Positions 1 to 9,383 of a stretch of DNA of 64,000 nt are shown in pieces. How positions within the stretch are numbered: position 1 is the stretch's first letter; every line of letters begins with the position of its first letter. This DNA is from Polaromonas sp. (GTDB lineage Bacteria; Pseudomonadota; Gammaproteobacteria; Burkholderiales; Burkholderiaceae_C), in assembly GCA_030654695.1 (NCBI GenBank), contig JAURWY010000009.1, forward strand, positions 124,001 to 188,000, written 5' to 3'. Below the pieces are notes generated by a model. That model saw only the letters and a program-made list of their open reading frames with translations. It had not been told where the DNA came from and did not search any database. Both the position numbers and the translations under genes were made by a program.

Positions 1-345
1 AGGCACGCCATTGGCGGCGGCTTTGGCGATGATGGCTTGCAGCTGCGGCACTTGCGCCGGATGCGTGGCGACGATCAGCTTGCCGCAGCGGTTGTGCCCG
101 ATGCCGCGCTCAACGGCGTAGGCGTAGAGTTGGTTTTTACCATCAACGCACAGCCGCGCTTTAAGTGATCCCTGCGGGTAATAAATACCGGCGTGAATCA
201 CCTCGCTGTTGCGCGAACTGGTGCCCGTGCCAATGGCATTCTCAGCCTCTAACAGCCACACTTCGCGGCCTTGTAAAGCCAGCGCTCTAGCCACAGCTAA
301 GCCGACCACACCCGCACCGATCACCACTGTGTCGACCTGTTCCAT
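1..345 (-). CDS. FAD-dependent oxidoreductase, partial (LhgO-like)
   Basis: N-terminal 115 residues of a protein cut by the window edge; the ORF track omits it because it has no stop here. I translated it by hand: it opens with a Rossmann FAD-binding motif ([16 protein letters not shown]) followed by an acidic residue ending the second strand (LLEAE) and the stretch [15 protein letters not shown]. That combination is typical of the DAO-fold family containing L-2-hydroxyglutarate oxidase LhgO and glycine oxidase-like enzymes. It lies 40 bp downstream of the amidohydrolase gene on the same strand, so the two are probably co-transcribed. The substrate cannot be told from the N-terminus alone. 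Confidence 0.8.
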   Translation of the reverse strand, partial: MEQVDTVVIGAGVVGLAVARALALQGREVWLLEAENAIGTGTSSRNSEVIHAGIYYPQGSLKARLCVDGKNQLYAYAVERGIGHNRCGKLIVATHPAQVPQLQAIIAKAAANGVP

Positions 346-385
346 CACTGTCCTTGGTTTTCTTGATTTTGTTCGACTGCTGAGC

Positions 386-1234
386 TTAAAGCTGCCGCGG
401 ATCGGTATTTCGCAGCACGTCCACCAAGGAACGCAAATGAGCCTTGAGTGGCGCATAACCAGCGTTCAACTCGAAGGTTTTCTCGTCCATGTAGAGCTTG
501 CGATTGACTTCCACCTGAACGCTGTGCCGGTCTTGCTCTGGCGCGCCAAAACGGCGCACCAGCTCGACACCTTTGTAAGGATGGTTCAACGAGACTTGGT
601 AACCTAGGCTGCTCAGGTGATCACGTACAAGCTGCGCCAGCGCTGGGCTGCACGTCGTGTGGTCGCGGTTACCAATCACAAAATCAGCATGCGCTTCACC
701 TGGAAACTCGGTGGCGTAACTGGACGCGATCGCCGGCATGGAATGGCAGTTGACGTGGATGCTGTAGCCATGTTGGGCATGCGCCGCATCGATCGCCTCA
801 GCCAGCGCCGCGTAATACGGCTGCCAGCAGTTCACGATGCGCGCCTGCACCTCAGCAACTGTTAATTTTCGATCATAAAGTGGTACACCGTCATCCGTCG
901 TGCGCCAGATCAAGCCCTTGCCGAGCCTGACTTTAGAGAGAGTTTTAGGGTCGGTCGCAACAGGGTGCGGCCACGGCGCATCCAGCAAACTGACGTCGAT
1001 TTCAGTGATGTCGCGGTTCGCATCCAAGTAGCTGCGCGGGAACATCGCCTCAATCCAGTGCACACCGAGCCCAGGGGCAAAGTCGTAAAGCTTGTCGACG
1101 TGCGTATCTTCAGCGCTGCGCAGCGCTTGCAAAGTACAGGCATAGGCAAAATCGGCGGGGTAGTCAGTGCCGCTGTGCGGCGAGTCCAACACCAGCGGGC
1201 TGCTACCAGGGAGATAACGAATGGAGGAGGTCAT
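386..1234 (-). CDS. N-formylglutamate amidohydrolase family protein
   Basis: A 282-aa zinc hydrolase-like protein of the N-formylglutamate amidohydrolase family (HutG type), which releases formate from N-formyl-L-glutamate at the end of one histidine degradation route. The signature LDSPHSG near residue 17, a following DTHVDKLYD segment and VNCHSMP in the middle fit the family. The ORF runs upstream to 1330, but the family N-terminus ([12 protein letters not shown]) starts shortly after the ATG at 1234, so I use that start. No other hut genes lie nearby; its neighbour is an FAD oxidoreductase, so the physiological substrate may not be formylglutamate. Confidence 0.85.
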   Translation of the reverse strand: MTSSIRYLPGSSPLVLDSPHSGTDYPADFAYACTLQALRSAEDTHVDKLYDFAPGLGVHWIEAMFPRSYLDANRDITEIDVSLLDAPWPHPVATDPKTLSKVRLGKGLIWRTTDDGVPLYDRKLTVAEVQARIVNCWQPYYAALAEAIDAAHAQHGYSIHVNCHSMPAIASSYATEFPGEAHADFVIGNRDHTTCSPALAQLVRDHLSSLGYQVSLNHPYKGVELVRRFGAPEQDRHSVQVEVNRKLYMDEKTFELNAGYAPLKAHLRSLVDVLRNTDPRQL

Positions 1235-1403
1235 ATGCCTATTGTGGCCTGTCAGTGGCCGTCGAAACACGAACCGCCAAGCAGATGAGGAGGTTTGTCC
1301 TACAAGCCATCTCCCCTGCCGCCGACACATTCAATCCCGCATCATCAAGACAATGGGAGATTCAGTTGTTATCTGAAACGTTCTATTCACCGAAGGAGTT
1401 ATT

Positions 1404-1985
1404 GTGAAAAAATACACATCTATTCGCCCACTCTCAGCCGTTGCGCTAGCTTTTGCCGCTTTGGTAATGGGATCTGCAGCTCATGCCCAGAGCGCTTCCT
1501 CGTCGACAGGCCTGTCGAGTTCGAATTGGATTCCGGCTGCAGGGCAGCGGTACATTGGCTTGAACGGTGGCAATACGGACCTCCGTCTGGGCGATAACTC
1601 CACGGCCTATGACATTTATGCAGGTGGTTTGTGGAACAAGAATTTTGGCTTAGAGCTCGGTATGACTGACTTTGGCAAAATTCGCCGCCCCGACAATTCT
1701 GTCGAGGCCTATGGCTTTAGCGTCAAGGCTGTCGGCATGATGCCGCTCACTCAATCGTTCGGTGCTTTTGTCAAGCTGGGGACCATGTACACGCGCACCA
1801 AAGTAAGTACGGTAAGCAGTGACGTCAGCGACAACGGTTGGGGCGCCACTTATGGCTTAGGCCTGAACTTCGACATCACACGACAGTTTGCAGCAGTTCT
1901 GGAGTGGGATAGGACGAACATGAATTTAGCCGGCAGCAGCGATCACATCAACACCACTTCGGTGGGTTTGAAGTACCGGTTCTGA
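1404..1985 (+). CDS. Outer-membrane beta-barrel protein (OmpA/OmpW-like)
   Basis: 193-aa secreted protein with a clear signal peptide (residues 1-28, cleavage after AHA). The mature part has alternating hydrophobic and polar strands and ends in an aromatic C-terminus (VGLKYRF), the usual outer-membrane barrel signature. Phrases such as YIGLNGGNTDL and AYGFSVKAVGMMPL resemble small 8-stranded porin-like barrels of the OmpA/OmpX superfamily. The start is GTG, supported by a strong AAGGAG Shine-Dalgarno site 6-7 nt upstream. It is followed by a hairpin and a short T run, so it is probably a single-gene unit. Function beyond membrane barrel is unknown. Confidence 0.82.
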   Translation: MKKYTSIRPLSAVALAFAALVMGSAAHAQSASSSTGLSSSNWIPAAGQRYIGLNGGNTDLRLGDNSTAYDIYAGGLWNKNFGLELGMTDFGKIRRPDNSVEAYGFSVKAVGMMPLTQSFGAFVKLGTMYTRTKVSTVSSDVSDNGWGATYGLGLNFDITRQFAAVLEWDRTNMNLAGSSDHINTTSVGLKYRF

Positions 1986-1999
1986 CCTTGTTGTCATTT

Positions 2000-2054
2000 C
2001 CCATTGAAAAATGGGGCTACCAGCCTGTTGCCGTGAAAGAGGCCGCAGGCTTTT
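2000..2054 (+). terminator. Candidate terminator after the barrel gene
   Basis: Two stacked hairpins follow the barrel gene stop codon: CCCATT-GAAA-AATGGG, then AGCCTG...CAGGCT (with an inner GCC/GGC) running into TTTT. The second has the form of a weak intrinsic terminator. Confidence 0.5.
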
Positions 2055-2177
2055 CTGCGCTTAACTTGACCCTTTCCATATCTTCTGTAACTAAGTGTCA
2101 GAGGTGGCAGACAAATGCGACAACTGGCCTTTTGATCCCTCAGAATTGGCCTTGTTACATATAGAAATTTGAGCACC

Positions 2178-2909
2178 ATGTCCCAACTCAACACCCGCGC
2201 CGACAAAATTTTGGTCCTTGACGACGATGCACGCATTCGTGATCTGCTGCGCCGCTACCTGACCCAAGAAGGCTTTGAAGTCATTTTGGCTGAAGACAGC
2301 AAAGCCTTGAACCGCATCATGATGCGCGATGCCGTTGACTTGATCGTGCTCGACCTCATGATGCCCGGCGAAGATGGTTTGTCGATCTGCCGGCGCTTAC
2401 GCGCAGCCAATGACCGCACGCCGATCATCATGCTGACGGCCAAAGGCGAGGACGTTGACCGCATCGTGGGTCTGGAAGTTGGCGCAGACGACTACCTCGC
2501 CAAGCCTTTTAACCCGCGCGAACTGTTGGCCCGCATCCATGCGGTGCTGCGCCGACGTCCTGCTGTAGAAGTACCCGGAGCGCCTTCGTCTGACCAAGAG
2601 CTGGTCAAGTTCGGCCCCTTCTCATTTGACATGGGGCTACGGACGCTGCACAAAAATGGCGAAGAGTTGCCTTTGACCACGGGTGAATTCGCCATGCTTA
2701 AAACCTTGGTGCGCCATCCGCGTCAACCGCTGTCGCGTGAAAAGCTGGCGCAAATGGCGCGCGGACGCGAGTTCGAGCCCTTTGACCGAAGCCTCGATGT
2801 CCAAGTCTCACGCCTGCGCAAGCTGATTGAAGTTGATGCCGCTGTGCCACGCTTTATCCAAACGGTCTGGGGTATCGGTTATGTGTTTGTACCGGACGGC
2901 ACGAACTGA
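2178..2909 (+). CDS. ompR: OmpR-family response regulator
   Basis: 243-aa winged-helix response regulator. The receiver domain (about 10-125) shows the acidic pair in VLDDDARIRD, the phospho-acceptor Asp59 in IVLDLMMP, and the Thr/Lys switch residues in MLTAKG and AKPF. The C-terminal half (about 145-240) is a trans_reg_C winged helix ending in FIQTVWGIGYVFVP, very close to OmpR. The ORF track begins at a TTG at 2169; I prefer the ATG at 2178. The histidine kinase that follows 111 bp downstream is its likely partner. The expected role is control of envelope and osmotic genes, by analogy with OmpR. Confidence 0.9.
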   Translation: MSQLNTRADKILVLDDDARIRDLLRRYLTQEGFEVILAEDSKALNRIMMRDAVDLIVLDLMMPGEDGLSICRRLRAANDRTPIIMLTAKGEDVDRIVGLEVGADDYLAKPFNPRELLARIHAVLRRRPAVEVPGAPSSDQELVKFGPFSFDMGLRTLHKNGEELPLTTGEFAMLKTLVRHPRQPLSREKLAQMARGREFEPFDRSLDVQVSRLRKLIEVDAAVPRFIQTVWGIGYVFVPDGTN

Positions 2910-3020
2910 CCGCCACGCTTGACTGAGGCGGTTCAAGTCCGCCTGCGCTGAGTCTCCAAGCTTCAGCGGCACAATGCCCTTTTGGCCTCCTCAATCCTGC
3001 CCATCCATCTAGATCCCACA

Positions 3021-4397
3021 ATGAGCACGTCTCGCCAGAGCCTTCTGGAAAATACCCCTGCGGCACTGGACGTCTTGCCAAAACCTGGCATCAGCTTGTT
3101 TTGGCGAACTTTTTTCTTTTTAGCGGTGCTGCTGCTCGCCTCCATCGTGACGTGGCTGCAAACCTTCAGCTCGCTGGAGTCCGAGCCCAGAGCGATACAA
3201 AATGCCCAGCAAATCGCCTCACTGGTGAACCTCAGCCAAGCGGGTCTTCGCTACGCTGACGCGATCGCGCGGGTCTCACTGATTAAAACTTTGGCCGAAC
3301 AAGAAGGCGTGCGCATTTCGCCGCGCAAGTCAGGTGATCGCTACCTCCCACTGGGAACTGACCCGCTGAGTTTTCGCATCAGCGAAGAGCTTTACAAACG
3401 CATGGGCAGCGGCACCGTGGTGGCGAAATCCGTCAATGGGCAGCCGGGCTTGTGGGTCGGTTTTCTCATTGACGAAGAGGCCTACTGGCTGCAGACAGAT
3501 CTGGAACGGGTCGGACCTGCACGCACCAGCACATGGGCCATTTGGTTGACCACGGCGGCCTTGTTGTCGCTGGCTGGCGCCGTCTTTATTGCGGGGCTGA
3601 TCAACCGGCCGCTGAAGCAACTCTCTTATGCAGCAGCACGCATGCGCGAGGGCGATTTCGACGCCAGCCTGCTGGATGAACAGGCCACCACCAGCGAAAT
3701 CCGTGAAGTCAATATCAGCTTCAACCGCATGGCCGAACAATTGTCCAAGATGGCCACCGACCGCGCCATCATGATGGCCGGCATTTCACACGACCTGCGC
3801 ACGCCACTGGCCCGTCTGCGGCTGGAAACAGAAATGAGCGTAGGCGACGAAAGTGCCCGGGCGCACATGGCCGCCGACATCAGCCAACTCGACGCCATCA
3901 TCGACAAATTCATGGATTACGCCCGACCCAATCAGACGAAACTGGAAACCATTGATCTGAACGCCACTGTTGAAGCCGCCGTTTACACCTTGGCCGACAA
4001 CAACGATCTGCATGTCACCGTGCAGATACCACCAGAGCTGACAGTGAAAGCCGACAAGGTAGAGTTGTTGCGCGCCATTTCCAACTTGTTGGAAAACGCC
4101 CGCCGCTACGGGAAAAGCCCCGGTGCGTCATTTGCCACGGTGGAAATCGAAGCAAAGACCAGCGGACCTTGGGTGCATCTGAAAATTTTGGACCACGGCA
4201 CTGGGGTGCCAGAAGACAGCTTACGCAAGTTGACACGGCCGTTTTACCGAGGTGATGCTGCGCGCACCTCGGCCACAGGTGCGGGTTTGGGATTGGCCAT
4301 CGTTGAAAAAACCATTGTCAGCATGGGTGGCGTCTTTTCACTCGCCAATTCGGACACCGGCGGGCTGGCCGCACACATCAAATTACGTCAAGGCTGA
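3021..4397 (+). CDS. envZ: EnvZ-type sensor histidine kinase
   Basis: 458-aa inner-membrane kinase. Transmembrane segment 1 is at about 25-47 and segment 2 at about 173-197, enclosing a periplasmic sensor region of about 125 residues. A HAMP domain follows ([18 protein letters not shown]), then HisKA with the phospho-accepting His257 in [13 protein letters not shown]. The ATPase domain has an N box ([10 protein letters not shown]), a G1 box (DHGTGVP) and a G2 box (GAGLGLAIV). The ATG at 3021 is chosen over the TTG-led extension in the ORF track. It pairs with the upstream OmpR regulator. Its last 20 bp overlap the end of ispF on the opposite strand. Confidence 0.9.
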   Translation: MSTSRQSLLENTPAALDVLPKPGISLFWRTFFFLAVLLLASIVTWLQTFSSLESEPRAIQNAQQIASLVNLSQAGLRYADAIARVSLIKTLAEQEGVRISPRKSGDRYLPLGTDPLSFRISEELYKRMGSGTVVAKSVNGQPGLWVGFLIDEEAYWLQTDLERVGPARTSTWAIWLTTAALLSLAGAVFIAGLINRPLKQLSYAAARMREGDFDASLLDEQATTSEIREVNISFNRMAEQLSKMATDRAIMMAGISHDLRTPLARLRLETEMSVGDESARAHMAADISQLDAIIDKFMDYARPNQTKLETIDLNATVEAAVYTLADNNDLHVTVQIPPELTVKADKVELLRAISNLLENARRYGKSPGASFATVEIEAKTSGPWVHLKILDHGTGVPEDSLRKLTRPFYRGDAARTSATGAGLGLAIVEKTIVSMGGVFSLANSDTGGLAAHIKLRQG

Positions 4398-4908
4398 CCA
4401 GCAAGACAACCGCCCTCGCTTCCATGCTGAGGCCTTCGCCGACTGGTCCCATCTTTTCGGCCGTCTTGGCTTTGACATTCACTTGGTCAAACGCCAAGCC
4501 TAGCGCGGCGGCAATGCTGCGCTGCATGGCAGGGATGTGAGGCGCGAGCTTAGGTGCTTGCGCGATCACCGTGCTGTCGATGTTGCCAATCAACCAGCCT
4601 TTCTCACGGACTCGCCTAGCCGCTTCGACCAACAAGACGATGGAGTCAGCACCCTTGAACTGCGCATCGGTGTCAGGGAAATGCCGACCAATGTCGCCCA
4701 AAGCGGCAGCACCCAGCAGCGCATCGGTGATGGCGTGCAACAAGACGTCTGCATCCGAATGCCCCAACAAGCCGCGCTCGTAGGGCACATGCACACCGCC
4801 AATGATCAGCGGCCGACCGGCGACCAGCGCATGAGTGTCCCAGCCTTCGCCGATGCGGAATCGCGGAACGGATGGCGGCGACGGTGAGGCGGGTTGAGGC
4901 AATGTCAT
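4378..4908 (-). CDS. ispF: 2-C-methyl-D-erythritol 2,4-cyclodiphosphate synthase
   Basis: 176-aa enzyme of the MEP isoprenoid pathway, converting CDP-methylerythritol 2-phosphate to the cyclic diphosphate with release of CMP. Diagnostic elements are the metal-binding GEGWDTH, the block [27 protein letters not shown] with FPDTD, and the C-terminal [14 protein letters not shown]. About 16 residues rich in Pro/Ser precede the conserved core, so the true start could be slightly downstream. It follows ispD by 42 bp on the same strand, an ispD-ispF operon. The 3' end overlaps the envZ-like gene convergently by 20 bp. Confidence 0.96.
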   Translation of the reverse strand: MTLPQPASPSPPSVPRFRIGEGWDTHALVAGRPLIIGGVHVPYERGLLGHSDADVLLHAITDALLGAAALGDIGRHFPDTDAQFKGADSIVLLVEAARRVREKGWLIGNIDSTVIAQAPKLAPHIPAMQRSIAAALGLAFDQVNVKAKTAEKMGPVGEGLSMEARAVVLLVSLDVI

Positions 4909-4950
4909 GAGGTCTTGATGTCTTGAGTCTGGATGAATGCGAGTTCTGAT

Positions 4951-5751
4951 TCAGCTTTGGCGGCTCAGCAGAATAGCTTCAGCCAAGGCAAAGTCTTCAG
5001 AATAAGTGATCTTGATATTGTGGACGCTGCCGCGAACCAATTTTGGCGACAAGCCCAAGGCTTCCATCGCGCTCGACTCATCGGTCACGGCGAGTCCGTT
5101 TTGTTCGGCTTGCTTCAGCGCCTGCAGCAGGGCACCGATGCGAAACATCTGCGGCGTTTGCGCCAGCCACTTACCGGCACGGTCTAAAGTGGCACTGACC
5201 CGCGCACCCGTCTCGTCGAGTTGTTCAGACTTCAGCGTGTCGGCCAAGGGCTGGGCCAACAAACCACCCACCGCATCGCCGCAGCAGCTGCTGATCAAGG
5301 CCTGAATTTGCGTCGGCGTGATCAGGCAGCGCGCCGCATCATGCACCAGCACCCAGTCATTGGCAGCGGCAGCACCGGGCGTGCTCAGCAAGGCCTGCAG
5401 GCCATTTTTCACCGAGGCTGCACGGGTCGCTCCGCCGGCCCGCAACAAGTGCTCACCTTCGGCATTAAAGCCGGGGAAAACGTCTTCGAAGTCGCTATCT
5501 TCTGGCGAAATCACCAGCCAAAGTCCAGCCAAAACCGGCCCGAGTGCCCTGAAAGCCTCGACCGTGTGGATGATCATGGGTGTGCCGGCGATCGGTAGGT
5601 ATTGCTTCGGCAAACCGGCAACGCCATCACTGCTAGGTAAGACGGCGCGGGAGCCCTGCCCGGCACACGGAATCAAGCCGAAGACTCGGGCAGACGCGTC
5701 TGCATCTTCAAAGGCGGGTGAATTCCGGGATTTTTCGACGTTCTCGCTCAT
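4951..5751 (-). CDS. ispD: 2-C-methyl-D-erythritol 4-phosphate cytidylyltransferase
   Basis: 266-aa cytidylyltransferase that makes CDP-methylerythritol from MEP and CTP. It shows the nucleotidyltransferase loop (LIPCAGQGSRA), KQYLPIAGTPMIIHTVEAF, VHDAARCLI and the terminal DFALAEAIL. The ORF extends upstream to 5994, overlapping mfd on the other strand; the ATG at 5751 puts the conserved glycine-rich loop about 26 residues in and gives a normal family length. It is divergent from mfd across a 97-bp gap that contains a strong hairpin, and is followed by ispF. Confidence 0.95.
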   Translation of the reverse strand: MSENVEKSRNSPAFEDADASARVFGLIPCAGQGSRAVLPSSDGVAGLPKQYLPIAGTPMIIHTVEAFRALGPVLAGLWLVISPEDSDFEDVFPGFNAEGEHLLRAGGATRAASVKNGLQALLSTPGAAAANDWVLVHDAARCLITPTQIQALISSCCGDAVGGLLAQPLADTLKSEQLDETGARVSATLDRAGKWLAQTPQMFRIGALLQALKQAEQNGLAVTDESSAMEALGLSPKLVRGSVHNIKITYSEDFALAEAILLSRQS

Positions 5752-5781
5752 GAACTCATCATAGATTCTAAAATCACGTTT

Positions 5782-5809
5782 GCACCCCCATTCGTCCGTT
5801 TGGGGGTGC
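5782..5809. repeat. Perfect inverted repeat between ispD and mfd
   Basis: GCACCCCCA and TGGGGGTGC are perfect 9-bp arms separated by 10 nt, placed 31 bp upstream of the ispD start and 40 bp upstream of the mfd start. No T tract follows on either strand. It could be a 5'-UTR stem-loop for one of the divergent transcripts or a protein-binding site. Confidence 0.7.
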
Positions 5810-5848
5810 TTGGCGTTTCCGCCGCTTATTTGGATGTCTTGAGTACCC

Positions 5849-8800
5849 ATGGATTTACCGAAACTCGTTCCAGGCAAACGTTTCACGCTGCCCCAACCTG
5901 TCGGCTCAGCCGACGCTTTATTGCTGGCCCGGCTCGGCCTGCGCGAGAAAGCGCAAGGCAAACTCACGGCCATCATCACGCCGGATGCCAGCACGGCCCA
6001 GCGCCTGCTCGACGAGTTGGTGTTTTTTGCCCCTGAGCTGCGCTGTGTGATGTTCCCCGACTGGGAGACCCTGCCCTACGACGCCTTTTCACCGCACCAA
6101 GACTTGATCAGCGAGCGGCTGGCGACGCTCTGGCGCATCAGCCAGCGCGACAAAGACACTGGCGCCGACTTGGTGATCGTGCCCGCCACCACCGCGCTGT
6201 ACCGGCTTGCGCCGCCGAGCTTTTTGGCCGGCTACACCTTTGAATTCAAGGTCAAACAAAAGCTCGACGAAGCCAAGCTCAAGGCGCAGCTGACGCTGGC
6301 CGGCTACAGCCATGTCACTCAGGTGGTGAGCCCCGGCGAATACGCCGTGCGCGGCGGCTTGATTGACCTGTTCCCGATGGGCTCGTTGGTGCCTTACCGG
6401 GTGGACCTGTTCGACGACGAAGTCGACAGCATTCGAACCTTTGACCCGGACAGCCAACGCAGTCTGTACCCGGTGCCCGAAGTGCGGCTGCTGCCGGGTC
6501 GTGAATTTCCGATGGACGACGACGCCCGCGCCAAGTTCAGACACCGCTGGCGTGAACTGCTCGACGGCGACCCGACCAAAAGCCGCATTTACAAAGACAT
6601 GGGCAATGGCGTGGCCACGGCCGGCATCGAGTATTACTTGCCACTGTTCTTTGAAGAAACCGCCACCGTCTTTGACTACCTCGGCAGTCGGCCTGAGGAC
6701 GCCACCATCGTGCTGCATGGCGACCTAGAACCCGCCTTTCAACGCTTCTGGCAAGACACCAAAGACCGCTACCGCTTGGTCCAAGGCGTGCCAGAAAGGC
6801 CGGCGCTGCCGCCGGAGTCCTTGTTCCTCAGCATTGAAGAGTTTTACACCCGCGCCAACCATTACCCGCAGCTCGCCTTGCGGGCATCCGTCTCGGATGT
6901 GGCCGACAGCGCACACTTTCAAAAGCTGCCCGAGATGGCCGTGGTGCGCGGCGCAGAAGACCCGCTTGGCCAACTCAAAAAACACATCAACAGCACGGCG
7001 CACCGTGTTTTGATCTTGGCTGAAAGCGACGGCCGGCGCGAGAGCCTGCTTGATTTTTTGCGCGCCAGCAGCGTCATCCCGCCAGCCTTTGATTCGCTGG
7101 AAGACTTTCAGACCAGTCCCGAAAAGCTGGGCATCGCCACGGCAGCGCTGGCCGAAGGCTTCAGCTGGCCTGAAGAAGCGATTGACTTCGTCACCGAGAC
7201 GGAGCTCTTTGCCGCCGGCGTGACCATTCGCCGTCGCAACAAAAAGCAAGAACAGGTCAGCGATGTTGAAGCGCTGATCAAAGACTTGTCAGAGCTCAAC
7301 GTCGGTGACCCCGTGGTCCACAGCGCACACGGCATTGGCCGCTACAAAGGCCTGATCAACATGGATTTGGGTCAAGGGCCCAGCGAGTTTTTGCACCTGC
7401 AATATGCCGACGACGCCACGCTGTATGTGCCGGTCGGCCAGTTGCACCAGATCAGCCGCTACACCGGCGTCAGCGCCGACGAAGCGCCGCTGCACCGATT
7501 GGGCAGCGGTCAATGGGAAAAAGCCAAACGCCGAGCGGCCGAACAAGTGCGAGATTCAGCCGCTGAGCTGCTGAATATTTACGCCCGTCGGGCCGCCCGC
7601 GAAGGCCATGCGTTTCGCTACTCACCCAACGACTACGAGACCTTTGCCAACGACTTCGGCTTTGAAGAAACCGCTGACCAGCGCGCCGCTATTCACGCGG
7701 TGATTCAAGACATGATCAGCCCGCGCCCGATGGACAGGCTGATCTGCGGCGACGTCGGTTTTGGCAAAACCGAAGTCGCTTTGCGCGCCGCCTTCATCGC
7801 TATCACCGGCGGCAAGCAAGTCGCCCTGCTGGCGCCGACCACGCTGCTGGCCGAGCAGCATTACCAAACACTGGTCGACCGCTTTTCCAAGTGGCCGGTG
7901 AAGGTCGCCGAGATGAGCCGTTTCAGGTCGGCCAAAGAAATCACCGCCGCCATGAAAGGCATTGCCGACGGCACGGTGGACATCGTCGTCGGCACGCACA
8001 AGCTGCTCAGCAAGGACGCGAAGTTCCAGCGCTTGGGCCTGCTGATCATTGACGAAGAGCACCGGTTTGGTGTTCGTCACAAAGAGACCATGAAGGCATT
8101 TCGCGCTGAGGTTGATGTGCTGACGATGACCGCCACACCGATCCCGCGCACGCTGGGCATGGCCCTCGAAGGCCTGCGCGACTTGAGCGTGATTGCCACC
8201 GCGCCGCAGCGGCGTCTGGCCATCAAAACCTTTGTGCGCAGCGAAAGCAATGGCGTGATCCGGGAAGCCGTGCTGCGCGAACTCAAGCGCGGTGGTCAGG
8301 TTTACTTTTTGCACAACGAAGTCGACACCATCCAGAACCGGCGCGAGAAACTGGAAGCCTTGCTGCCAGAAGCACGCATCGCCGTGGCGCATGGCCAGAT
8401 GCCAGAGCGCGAACTCGAAAAGGTCATGAAGGATTTTGTGGCGCAACGCTACAACCTGCTGCTCTGCTCAACCATCATCGAGACGGGTATCGACGTGCCG
8501 ACCGCCAACACCATCGTCATGGCGCGCGCGGACAAGTTCGGTCTTGCGCAGCTGCACCAACTGCGTGGCCGCGTGGGCCGCAGCCACCACCAAGCTTATG
8601 CCTACTTGATGGTGCCCGACATTGAAGGCCTGACCAAGCAAGCCAGCCAGCGGCTTGACGCGATTCAACAAATGGAAGAACTCGGTTCAGGCTTTTACCT
8701 CGCCATGCACGACTTAGAGATTCGCGGTGCGGGCGAAGTGCTGGGAGAAAACCAGTCCGGCAACATGCTCGAAGTCGGCTTCCAGCTCTACAACGAAATG

Positions 8801-9340
8801 CTGTCAGAGGCCGTGCGCTGCCTGAAAGCCGGCATTGAGCCTGACCTGCTGAATCCGCTCCACGTGGGAACGGAAATCAACCTGCATGCGCCGGCACTGC
8901 TGCCGGATGACTATTGCGGCGACGTGCATTTGCGCTTGAGCTTTTACAAAAAACTCGCTGTCGCCAAAACCGCCGATCAAATCGACAACTTGCTCGAAGA
9001 AATCGTCGACCGCTTTGGCAAGTTACCGCCGCAGGGCCAGACACTGATTGATATGCACCGCTTGCGTGTGCTGGCCAAGCCGTATGGCGTGGTCAAGGTC
9101 GATGCGGCACCCGGCGTGATCAACATCACCTTCCAAAAAGACCCACCGATCGAGAGCATGGCGATCATGCATTTGATCCAAAAAAACAAGCACATCAAGC
9201 TCGCCGGCAACGACAAACTGCGCATTGAACGCGAACTCCCTGAGCCGAAAGACCGGGCCCAGATGGTCCGCGATGTGCTGCGCTCGTTGGGCCAGCCTCG
9301 CACGGATGCAACCCCTGTTGTGCCTGCAAAAATCGCTTGA
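5849..9340 (+). CDS. mfd: Transcription-repair coupling factor Mfd
   Basis: 1163-aa SF2 translocase that dislodges RNA polymerase stalled at DNA lesions and recruits UvrA. The N-terminal third is the UvrB-like module (PDWETLPYDAFSPHQDLISERL). The RNA-polymerase-interacting Tudor-like domain begins at VGDPVVHSAHGIGRYKGL. The helicase core has Walker A GDVGFGKTEVALRAAF, the DEEH box IIDEEHRFG, TMTATPIPRTL and LRGRVGRSHHQAYAY. The C-terminal TRCF domain is present, so the length matches the family. The gene is divergent from ispD and is followed 43 bp later by serB, probably in one transcript. Confidence 0.97.
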   Translation: MDLPKLVPGKRFTLPQPVGSADALLLARLGLREKAQGKLTAIITPDASTAQRLLDELVFFAPELRCVMFPDWETLPYDAFSPHQDLISERLATLWRISQRDKDTGADLVIVPATTALYRLAPPSFLAGYTFEFKVKQKLDEAKLKAQLTLAGYSHVTQVVSPGEYAVRGGLIDLFPMGSLVPYRVDLFDDEVDSIRTFDPDSQRSLYPVPEVRLLPGREFPMDDDARAKFRHRWRELLDGDPTKSRIYKDMGNGVATAGIEYYLPLFFEETATVFDYLGSRPEDATIVLHGDLEPAFQRFWQDTKDRYRLVQGVPERPALPPESLFLSIEEFYTRANHYPQLALRASVSDVADSAHFQKLPEMAVVRGAEDPLGQLKKHINSTAHRVLILAESDGRRESLLDFLRASSVIPPAFDSLEDFQTSPEKLGIATAALAEGFSWPEEAIDFVTETELFAAGVTIRRRNKKQEQVSDVEALIKDLSELNVGDPVVHSAHGIGRYKGLINMDLGQGPSEFLHLQYADDATLYVPVGQLHQISRYTGVSADEAPLHRLGSGQWEKAKRRAAEQVRDSAAELLNIYARRAAREGHAFRYSPNDYETFANDFGFEETADQRAAIHAVIQDMISPRPMDRLICGDVGFGKTEVALRAAFIAITGGKQVALLAPTTLLAEQHYQTLVDRFSKWPVKVAEMSRFRSAKEITAAMKGIADGTVDIVVGTHKLLSKDAKFQRLGLLIIDEEHRFGVRHKETMKAFRAEVDVLTMTATPIPRTLGMALEGLRDLSVIATAPQRRLAIKTFVRSESNGVIREAVLRELKRGGQVYFLHNEVDTIQNRREKLEALLPEARIAVAHGQMPERELEKVMKDFVAQRYNLLLCSTIIETGIDVPTANTIVMARADKFGLAQLHQLRGRVGRSHHQAYAYLMVPDIEGLTKQASQRLDAIQQMEELGSGFYLAMHDLEIRGAGEVLGENQSGNMLEVGFQLYNEMLSEAVRCLKAGIEPDLLNPLHVGTEINLHAPALLPDDYCGDVHLRLSFYKKLAVAKTADQIDNLLEEIVDRFGKLPPQGQTLIDMHRLRVLAKPYGVVKVDAAPGVINITFQKDPPIESMAIMHLIQKNKHIKLAGNDKLRIERELPEPKDRAQMVRDVLRSLGQPRTDATPVVPAKIA

Positions 9341-9383
9341 ACATCCCTCTAATTCACCTGGCCACCCACACCAATTGACCGCT

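Noticed and set aside
7622-8446. 274-aa ORF on the minus strand
   Set aside because: Antisense shadow within mfd; no motif, no ribosome-binding site, His/Gln-rich as expected from reading codon-biased DNA backwards.
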